Shown: in pieces, positions 57,687-64,000 of the stretch
How positions within the stretch are numbered: the first letter of the stretch is position 1
How the letters are laid out: the number at the start of each line of letters is the position of its first letter
NCBI RefSeq assembly: GCF_030010555.1
Contig: NZ_JASCQP010000028.1
Span: 248,001 to 312,000, forward strand
Reading direction: 5' to 3'
Length of the DNA stretch: 64,000 nucleotides
From: Halomonas rhizosphaerae
Lineage (GTDB): Bacteria; Pseudomonadota; Gammaproteobacteria; Pseudomonadales; Halomonadaceae
The notes under the pieces: generated by a model
Seen by the model: only the letters and a program-made list of their open reading frames with translations
What the model was told of the DNA's origin: nothing
The model's database searches: none
Position numbers and translations under genes: made by a program

Positions 57687-58640
57687 ATGTCCGTACTGAT
57701 CACGGGAGGACTCGGCCACGTCGGCTCCTGGGTAGCCTACCAACTGGCCAAGCAAGGCAAGCGGATCATCATCGCCGACATGGCCGCCGGCCACTTCGAC
57801 CGCCTGGGGCTCGACTACCTGGAGGAGGTGCGCGACCAGCTGGTGCTGGAAAGTGTTGACGTGCTCGACTATCACAGCATGTTTGAGCTAATGCTGCGCC
57901 ATCGCGACGATCTAGAAGGCGTGATCCACGGCGTTTCTGTCATCGCCGGGCCGCACTTCCAGCAGCGCCCCTTCAAGCACATCTCGATCAATGCCACCGG
58001 CACCCTCAACGTGTTCGAGATTTGTCGCATCCTGGGCATCGACAAAGTCGTCAACATGAGCTCCGGTGCAGTCTATGGCGATGCCCCGGGGCCACAGAAC
58101 GAAGCGACCCCCTACAAGGCTACGGATCTCTACGGCGCTACCAAAATCTCGGCTGAGCTCTACGGCCTGCAGTACAGCGACACCTATGGCATGGACGTGC
58201 GCAATGCGCGGCTGTTCTTTGTCTACGGCCCCGGCAAGCGTCCGTCTCATATGCATAAGGTCTACCAGGCGCTATTCGGCCCCCTGGAAGGGCTTGACGA
58301 TATCCAGGCGCCCAACGGCTCCGAGCAGGCCCTGGACTGGACCCATGTGCACGATACGGCGGCCGGCATCGTCAAGTTGTTCGAGAAGGACAGCGTCGTC
58401 CACCGCAATTTCAACATCTCCAGCGGGGTCCCCGTCGACCACCTGCAAATCGTCGAGCACGTCGCCGATATCACTGGCAAGCGCGCCAGCGTCACGCTCG
58501 GCCCTGGCCCCTTCGTGGTCAGGGGCACGCCGCTGGACATCACCCTGGCCCAACAGGAACTCGGCTTCACTCCCAAGTTCACGGACATCCGCGAAGGCAT
58601 CCGCGACTACTGGCAGTGGCTGAAAGCCAACGCCGACTGA
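57687..58640 (+). CDS. NAD(P)-dependent SDR-family dehydrogenase/epimerase
   Basis: A 317-residue extended short-chain dehydrogenase. The nucleotide-binding loop is VLITGGLGHVGSWVAYQL (GxxGxxG, residues 6-12), and the catalytic triad lies in NMSSGAVYGDA and LYGATKISAEL (Tyr-x3-Lys). It resembles the branch that contains D-erythronate dehydrogenase and related sugar-acid oxidoreductases. It is the last gene of the RuBisCO-like-protein/TRAP operon, 38 bases after dctM, and probably oxidises the imported acid sugar to the 3-oxo acid used by the kinase. Substrate not known. Confidence 0.85.
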   Translation: MSVLITGGLGHVGSWVAYQLAKQGKRIIIADMAAGHFDRLGLDYLEEVRDQLVLESVDVLDYHSMFELMLRHRDDLEGVIHGVSVIAGPHFQQRPFKHISINATGTLNVFEICRILGIDKVVNMSSGAVYGDAPGPQNEATPYKATDLYGATKISAELYGLQYSDTYGMDVRNARLFFVYGPGKRPSHMHKVYQALFGPLEGLDDIQAPNGSEQALDWTHVHDTAAGIVKLFEKDSVVHRNFNISSGVPVDHLQIVEHVADITGKRASVTLGPGPFVVRGTPLDITLAQQELGFTPKFTDIREGIRDYWQWLKANAD

Positions 58641-58670
58641 GGGGGCCAAGCCCTCCCTGCGGTGGCCCCC
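58641..58670 (+). terminator. Terminator at the end of the RuBisCO-like-protein operon
   Basis: GGGGGCCA (58641-58648) pairs with TGGCCCCC (58663-58670) directly after the SDR stop codon. The T-run is weak (ATTCG). Confidence 0.55.
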
Positions 58671-58826
58671 ATTCGCTGAACCACCTGACAGGCGAGCTAA
58701 GCCCTGATATCAGCCAGCAATCGTGGACGGGTACATCAGGCGACGCAGCCTCTGGCGAGGCAACCCACCAAGACGATGACGCCGCTCAGGTGAGAGGCAT
58801 CGGTGGTGTTGCCTGCAGCATGAGCG

Positions 58827-59150
58827 TCAGAACGAGACGTCGAACACCAGCGGGACGATGGTGTAGAGCGCCACCATGATCACCAGCAGGCCGATCACGT
58901 TGAGCCAGATGCCGGCGCGGAACATGTTCTTGATCGGCAGATCCCCGGCGGCGAAGGGCATCGCGTTGGATGGTGTCGCCACTGGGAGCATGAAGGCGCA
59001 GCTGGCGGCGAAGGTCACCACGATGGTCATCAAAAAGGGCTCGATGCCCAGGCCGACGGCAATGCCTCCCATGATCGGGAACAAGACGGACGCCGTGGCG
59101 GTGTTGCTGGTCAGCTCGGTCAGCTCGGTCAGCAGGATGTATCGGGTCGG
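58827..59150 (-). pseudogene. DASS/SLC13 transporter, C-terminal fragment
   Basis: About 105 codons match the last quarter of a DASS transporter: LTSNTATASVLFPIMGG, ASCAFMLPVATPSNAMPFAAG and a final hydrophobic helix. The N-terminal three quarters are absent. At the broken end, a nine-base unit is repeated (reads LTELTELTS in the protein), which may mark the breakpoint. It differs from the intact DASS gene at 26 kb. Confidence 0.82.
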
Positions 59151-59189
59151 AAGGGGGCTAGCCCTGAGGGATCCCCACGAATTCATCGA

Positions 59190-59762
59190 TATCCACCACT
59201 TTCATGCTGAGCACTGGCCTCTTGCTGGATGAGGTCGGCCAGATCATGGAGCCGCGATCCAGATGGCAGACACGGCAGATGCAATATTATTTCATGCCCA
59301 ACACGCCAGAGCGATAAGATCGAGCGCGATCTAATGCTGTTGATCTGAAACTGCTTACTCTGTCCATCATGTCGGACCTTCAGCCCACACGCTAGTATCA
59401 CTAGGCTGGGCAACATGGCGATCATCAACAAAATTTCGATTCGCCGCACGCAGGACATAATATCGGCCTCGGTAGTCTACTGGTGACCAGTCCACCAGGA
59501 TACGTGGGTGCCTCATCCTACCGATGTACAGGCGCGCCACATGCCAATAGAACAACGGTCGCTCCTGCTGAAAATGAGGATTGCCGAGCAATCTATCCAT
59601 GCGCTTAATGGCATGCTTGGGAGTAGTGTCGCCCGGTAGATGACGCCCCAAGGCGGTGAGCCCCAGGCGCTGTCCAGCCAGCAGTGCCTGCACGCTATCA
59701 AGAACAGCGTTCAGGCGAAGGGAATGGATGACCTGGGCTGAATCCGACAATATCTTGTGCAA
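59190..59762 (-). pseudogene. IS4-family transposase remnant with internal deletion
   Basis: The minus strand first reads an IS4-type N-terminus (HKILSDSAQVIHSLRLNAVL, LTALGRHLPGDTTPKHAIKR, RHPRILVDWSPVD) from about 59762 to 59450, and then, in another frame, a C-terminus (FQINSIRSRSILSLWRVGHE, LADLIQQEA) from about 59370 to 59195. Together these are about half of the roughly 400 residues expected, so the middle, including most of the DDE core, has been deleted. The start would be TTG. No clear ends or target duplication were found. Confidence 0.75.
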
Positions 59763-60144
59763 TTCGGGTCATCTGCATGGGCTCCTCGGCATAATGATGG
59801 TTTGGCGATTAACAACATGCCTGCCCATATAGACTTTTTTTAAACTTAATATGCTGATTTTCTCATTTTATTCCTAGGGATCCCTTAGGGACGTTCCCCG
59901 ATTTCCCGCCCGCTAGGCGCCTCGACCGGCGGTGAAGGTTTGGCGTGGATGAAGATCGCTGTCGAGCAAGGTCACGTCGGCATCATGCCCAGCGTAAGCG
60001 GCCATTCCGGCAGAAGGTCCGGTAGACTAAAGCATTATGTTCGCTTACGAACAGATGAGCCGCCATTGGTTGCGTAGAGTGACATCAAATATTGTGAAGG
60101 GACTGCCTGTTACAGGAAATTTCATCATTCGGAAGGAGAAGGTG
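59763..60144. other. AT-rich spacer upstream of the esterase gene
   Basis: No gene is supported. Bases 59815-59880 are strongly AT-rich (runs of T and A), unlike the core genome, and probably contain the promoter of the esterase gene or the end of the IS4 remnant. The stretch 59920-60030 is GC-rich again and may be a small piece of another decayed element. Confidence 0.4.
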
Positions 60145-61083
60145 ATGTCACATCTTATGGATCTAAGTGCGTATGAGTTCGGAGGTGCTAGCAATAATAA
60201 CCATCTGGCAGACTTGGACGAATTCGGGTCAAACCCGGGCGGACTGAATGCCAAGATATATATACCGGCGGATTTGCCCGCCGGTGCACCGCTCGTCGTC
60301 GTTCTACATGGTTGTAAACAGACAGCAGCGAAGTACGACGAGGGTGCCGGCTGGTCTGAAATTGCTGACCAATATGGCGTTGCATTGCTTTTTCCCGAGC
60401 AGCGGCGCTTGAACAATTGGCTTCTAGGTTTCAATTGGTTCAAGCCTAGCGACAGCAATCGCGGCGCTGGCGAGCCACTCTCCATTCTTCATATGGTTGA
60501 ACAAGTGGTCAGAGATCATGGCATCGACCCCGAGCGTATCTTCATCACAGGATTGTCCGCAGGCGGCGCCATGACGTCGGTCATGCTTGCGACCTACCAG
60601 GAAATCTTTGCTGGCGGCGCCATCATCGCCGGTTTGCCTTATGGCAGTGCCTACACAACCTTGGCGGCACTACGCCGAATGAAGGGTCGCGGATCCCCGA
60701 CAGCACAACAGCTTGAAACACGGCTGCGTAATGCCTCGGCGCATGAGGGGCCTTGGCCAACACTGTCGGTCTGGCATGGAAGCTGTGACCATACGGTTGA
60801 TGCCTCGAACGCCAACGCAATCCTCGGGCAGTGGCGAGCGCTTCATGATCTTGAGAAAAAGCCATCTAGTACACACATCATCAATGGCTATCCCCGGCGA
60901 GTATGGAGTGATGTCGAGGGTCACGAACTTATTGAAGAATACAATATTAGCGGGATGGGCCACGGCACACCGCTGAAAACGCATGGTAAAAAGAGTTACG
61001 GCTCGAGAGGTGCGTTCATGCTTGATGTGAATATCTCTTCCACGCGTCACATTGCTGACTTCTGGGGCTTGAGTGCAGCGTGA
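60145..61083 (+). CDS. PHB depolymerase-family esterase
   Basis: A 312-residue alpha/beta hydrolase of the PHB depolymerase/LpqC-type esterase family. It has the oxyanion-hole motif VVVLHGCKQTA, the nucleophile in ITGLSAGGAMTSVML (Gly-x-Ser-x-Gly), the acid in VWHGSCDHTVDASNA and the histidine in SGMGHGTPL. No signal peptide is visible, so it is probably cytoplasmic and may act on intracellular polyhydroxybutyrate or other esters. ATG 60145 follows AAGGAG. The gene is clearly lower in GC than its surroundings and sits between IS remnants, which suggests horizontal acquisition. Confidence 0.85.
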   Translation: MSHLMDLSAYEFGGASNNNHLADLDEFGSNPGGLNAKIYIPADLPAGAPLVVVLHGCKQTAAKYDEGAGWSEIADQYGVALLFPEQRRLNNWLLGFNWFKPSDSNRGAGEPLSILHMVEQVVRDHGIDPERIFITGLSAGGAMTSVMLATYQEIFAGGAIIAGLPYGSAYTTLAALRRMKGRGSPTAQQLETRLRNASAHEGPWPTLSVWHGSCDHTVDASNANAILGQWRALHDLEKKPSSTHIINGYPRRVWSDVEGHELIEEYNISGMGHGTPLKTHGKKSYGSRGAFMLDVNISSTRHIADFWGLSAA

Positions 61084-61215
61084 AGTGCTCCAATTGGAGC
61101 GGACACCCCTATAAGCCTCATAATGGAGGCAATGAAGGCATTCATGACCAAGAAGACTCGACGTCGGTTTTCCGATGAATTCAAGGCGGATGTGGTGAGC
61201 CTGGTGATCCTGAAT
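61084..61215 (+). pseudogene. IS3-family orfA remnant
   Basis: About 130 bases hold the left end of an IS3-type element: GGAGCGGACACCCC resembling a terminal repeat, then an orfA start, MTKKTRRRFSDEFKADVVSL, after which the homology ends. It is unrelated in sequence to the intact IS3 element at 39.2 kb. Confidence 0.65.
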
Positions 61216-61327
61216 TCAAGCAACAAGCGCAGCACCTGCGGTATTCAGCCCCAAGAGGATCGACACCTGGAGCTTGTTTAAATCACCGCCGGTGGATCAC
61301 ACGCGGCGGCGAGAAGCATTGGTCAGG

Positions 61328-62674
61328 TCACAGCACCATGGCCGCAACCCAACCAAAGACCACTAGCGGAATGTTGTAGTGCAGGAAGGTCGGCACCACG
61401 CTGTCCCATATATGATCATGCTGGCCATCGGCATTGAGGCCGGCGGTGGGGCCAAGCGTCGAATCCGAGGCGGGCGAGCCGGCATCCCCCAGCGCAGCAG
61501 CGGTGCCAACCAAGGCCACGGTAGCGAGCGGCGAGAAGCCGAAGTTGAGCGCCAATGGGACATAGAGAGAGGCGATGATCGGAATCGTCGAGAAAGACGA
61601 ACCGATGCCCATGGTGATGAACAGGCCGACCAGCAGCATGATCAACGCCGCCAGTCCCTTGTTGTCACCGATCATCTCGGCGGAGCTCGTCACCAACCCC
61701 TCGACCTCACCACTGGCCTGCATCACGCTGGCGAAGCCTGCCGCGGTGATCATGATGAAGCCGACCAGGGCCATCATGCGCATGCCTTCGGTGAAGATGC
61801 CGTCCTGCTCATGCCAGCGAAAGACACCGCTCAACGAGAGCACGGCGAAACCGAAGATACCGCCCAGCACCATCGAGCCGGTGTAGAGCTGTACCGCTAC
61901 CGTACCGACCAGCGCGATGGCGAGTACGGCCTTCTGCCAGCCCTTCAGATGCTGCGCCGCCTCGGCAGGCGTCTCGTCACCGTGCGCCAGATCACGGTCT
62001 TCATACTTACGCCCTTTCCGGTAGCTGATCAGCACTGCTACGGCGAGGCCCAGCGCCATGCCCCCGATGGGAATCACCATGGCCATCGGCACCATCTGGC
62101 GCGTCACCTCAAGACCCAGCTCGGAGCCGCTCTCATTGAGGTTGGTCAGCAGGATGTCGTTGAGGAAGATGGCACCGAAGCCTACCGGCAGCAGCATGTA
62201 GGGCGCGGTGATGCCGAAGGTGATCACGCAGGCGACCAAGCGACGATCAAGCTGAAGATGGTTCATCAGCTTGAGCAGCGGCGGCACCAGTACCGGGATG
62301 AAGGCGATGTGCACCGGGATCAGGTTCTGGGAACTGACCGCCGCGGCCAGCAGCGCGGCCAGAAGCGTATAGGTCACCATGCGCCGGCTGCTGCCCGACT
62401 CGTCGATATGAAAGCGGCGAATGGCACGATTCGCCATCACCTCGGTGATCCCCGAACGAGAAAGCGCCACGGCGAAGGCGCCCAGCACGGCATAGGCGAG
62501 CGCCACGGTCGCGCCGTTGCCTAGGCCATCGTTGAAGGCATCGAGGATCTCATTGATCGGCATGCCAGCATAGAGGCCGCCGACCAGAGTGGCGACGATC
62601 AGGGCAAAGACCACGGAAACGCGGGCAAGACTCAGGCCGACCATCACCAGGATGGCCAGGACGATTGCATTCAT
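61328..62674 (-). CDS. NhaC/YuiF-type sodium:proton antiporter-family carrier
   Basis: A 448-residue membrane protein with about eleven helices. Landmarks are GLGNGATVALAYAVLGAFAVALS near residue 50, SSQNLIPVHIAFIPVLVPP, GSSFSTIPIIASLYVPLAL and GDAGSPASDSTLGPTAGLN near residue 405. It lies 78 bases downstream of hutH on the same strand, so it may import histidine or export a product, as suggested for related carriers in histidine-use operons. The substrate is inferred. Confidence 0.82.
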   Translation of the reverse strand: MNAIVLAILVMVGLSLARVSVVFALIVATLVGGLYAGMPINEILDAFNDGLGNGATVALAYAVLGAFAVALSRSGITEVMANRAIRRFHIDESGSSRRMVTYTLLAALLAAAVSSQNLIPVHIAFIPVLVPPLLKLMNHLQLDRRLVACVITFGITAPYMLLPVGFGAIFLNDILLTNLNESGSELGLEVTRQMVPMAMVIPIGGMALGLAVAVLISYRKGRKYEDRDLAHGDETPAEAAQHLKGWQKAVLAIALVGTVAVQLYTGSMVLGGIFGFAVLSLSGVFRWHEQDGIFTEGMRMMALVGFIMITAAGFASVMQASGEVEGLVTSSAEMIGDNKGLAALIMLLVGLFITMGIGSSFSTIPIIASLYVPLALNFGFSPLATVALVGTAAALGDAGSPASDSTLGPTAGLNADGQHDHIWDSVVPTFLHYNIPLVVFGWVAAMVL

Positions 62675-62711
62675 GGAAAACCTGCTTTGTCGTTGGAGTT
62701 GAATGCGATGA

Positions 62712-62740
62712 CTGCTCCACGGCCCGGTGCCGTGGAGCAG
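62712..62740 (-). terminator. Intercistronic hairpin between hutH and the carrier gene
   Basis: A perfect twelve-pair stem (62712-62723 with 62729-62740) and a five-base loop lie 11 bases after the hutH stop. There is no T-run on the minus strand, so it may stabilise the hutH message or cause only partial termination. Confidence 0.55.
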
Positions 62741-62751
62741 CACCAGGCGTA

Positions 62752-64000
62752 TCAGTGCTGGCTGGGCAGCGTGCCGGGGCGAGCCAGAGGGCTCAGGGTA
62801 CGGGCGGCGAGCAGCTCACTGGCGGCTTCGATGTCCGGCGCGAAGAAGCGGTCCTGCTCGTAGTGGCTGACCCGCTCGCGAAGCAGCTGCCTGGCCCGCT
62901 CCAGCGCCTCGGTGCTCGTCAGGCCGTGGCGCATGTCGAGCCCTTGGCAGACGCCCAGCCACTCGATCGCCAGGATGCCGCGCACGTTGTCGGCCATCTC
63001 CCAGAGGCGCTTGCCGGCGGCAGGCGCCATGGAGACATGGTCCTCCTGATTGGCCGAGGTGGGCAGGCTGTCGACGCTATGGGGGTGCGCCAGGGCCTTG
63101 TTCTCGCTGGCAAGCGCCGCCGCGGTGACCTGAGCGATCATGAAGCCCGAATTGACCCCGCCATTCTCCACCAGGAAAGGCGGCAGCTGGGACATGTGCT
63201 TGTCCATCATCAGCGAGATGCGACGCTCGGCCAGCGAGCCCGTCTCGGCGATGGCCAGTGCCAGATTGTCGGCCGCCATGGCGACCGGCTCGGCGTGGAA
63301 GTTGCCACCGGAGATGATGTCGTCGTCTTCGGCAAACACCAACGGGTTATCCGAGACCGCATTGACTTCCACCGCCAGCACCTCGGCCGCCTGACGGAGC
63401 TGGGTCAGAACGGCACCCATCACCTGGGGCTGGCAACGCAGCGAGTAGGGATCCTGGACCTTGTCACAGTCGGCGTGGGAATCGCCGATGGCACTCCCCT
63501 CCCCCAGCAGGTGCCGATAGGCTGCTGCGGCGTCGATCTGGCCGCGCTGGCCACGGACCTCATGGACCCGGGCGTCGAAAGGCGAGCGAGAGCCCAGGGT
63601 AGCCTCCACGGTCAGTGACCCACATACCGTGGCCGCAGCGAACAGGTCCTCGCCGTCGAAGAGACCGCGCAGTGCATAAGCAGTGGAGACCTGGGTGCCG
63701 TTGAGCAGGGCCAGACCCTCCTTGGGAGCGAGCTCCATCGGGGCGAGCCCGGCGATCTCAAGAGCGTCTCGAGCCGAGACCCATTCGCCCTGATACCGAG
63801 CCTTTCCCTCTCCCAGCAGTACCACGCTCATATGGGCCAAGGGGGCGAGATCCCCTGACGCCCCGACGGATCCCTTGACCGGGATATGCGGGTAGACCTC
63901 GGCATTGATGAGTGCGACCAGGGCATCGAGCACCTCTCGACGGATGCCGGAGAACCCGCGCGCCAGGCTGTTGACCTTGAGCACCATGATCAGCCGCACC
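62752..64000 (-). CDS. hutH: Histidine ammonia-lyase (partial, N-terminus outside window)
   Basis: Removes ammonia from histidine to give urocanate, the first step of histidine degradation. About 415 C-terminal residues are in the window. The Ala-Ser-Gly triad that forms the MIO prosthetic group is visible in [17 protein letters not shown], and other active-site segments are [47 protein letters not shown] and [13 protein letters not shown]. The rest of the gene and probably other hut genes lie to the right. Confidence 0.95.
   Translation of the reverse strand, partial: VRLIMVLKVNSLARGFSGIRREVLDALVALINAEVYPHIPVKGSVGASGDLAPLAHMSVVLLGEGKARYQGEWVSARDALEIAGLAPMELAPKEGLALLNGTQVSTAYALRGLFDGEDLFAAATVCGSLTVEATLGSRSPFDARVHEVRGQRGQIDAAAAYRHLLGEGSAIGDSHADCDKVQDPYSLRCQPQVMGAVLTQLRQAAEVLAVEVNAVSDNPLVFAEDDDIISGGNFHAEPVAMAADNLALAIAETGSLAERRISLMMDKHMSQLPPFLVENGGVNSGFMIAQVTAAALASENKALAHPHSVDSLPTSANQEDHVSMAPAAGKRLWEMADNVRGILAIEWLGVCQGLDMRHGLTSTEALERARQLLRERVSHYEQDRFFAPDIEAASELLAARTLSPLARPGTLPSQH

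Overview
The window looks like chromosomal DNA of a halophilic gammaproteobacterium of the Halomonadaceae (Halomonas/Chromohalobacter type). This rests on high GC, the gene order thrS-infC-rpmI-rplT-pheS-pheT-ihfA, a complete aa3-type cytochrome c oxidase cluster with its assembly genes, a gcvHP unit divergent from an alanine/glycine:sodium symporter plus gcvT, and many sodium-coupled transporters. The assignment is inferred from gene content, not from a database search.

The left part (1-37 kb) is mostly core genome. It holds: the end of a 3-oxoacid CoA-transferase operon (scoAB) with a divergent LysR gene; a packed run of envelope and repair genes (acyltransferase, degenerate LytM lipoprotein, glycosyltransferase, PAP2 phosphatase, AlkB); the glycine cleavage genes gcvT, gcvH and gcvP around a shared control region; ppnN followed by a heptamer tandem repeat; mioC; the thrS-to-ihfA translation operon, in which infC appears to start at a rare ATC codon; an OmpA-type lipoprotein; a DASS/SLC13 transporter; the ctaC-D-G-E / SURF1 / ctaA / ctaB oxidase cluster; and an lrgAB pair.

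A tRNA-Pro(GGG) gene at 37.6 kb marks the switch to an accessory region of about 24 kb rich in decayed genes. It contains: an SOS-controlled umuD with an umuC broken by a frameshift and an IS3-family insertion; a LuxR-type regulator; a divergent gene set predicted to convert agmatine to GABA (aguA, an M20/AllC-type carbamoylase, a class III aminotransferase, an aldehyde dehydrogenase and an NhaC-type carrier); an IS200-like remnant; and an acid-sugar cluster built around a RuBisCO-like protein, with a four-carbon acid sugar (DUF1537) kinase, an OtnC-like aldolase, an internally deleted otnK, a LacI regulator with a perfect palindromic operator, a TRAP transporter (DctPQM) and an SDR dehydrogenase. 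Then come remnants of a DASS transporter, an IS4 element and an IS3 element around a PHB-depolymerase-family esterase.

The right edge (61.3-64 kb) carries an NhaC-like carrier downstream of a histidine ammonia-lyase gene that runs off the window. The most interesting parts are the RuBisCO-like-protein acid-sugar pathway, the agmatine pathway with an unusual carbamoylase, and the infC start codon.
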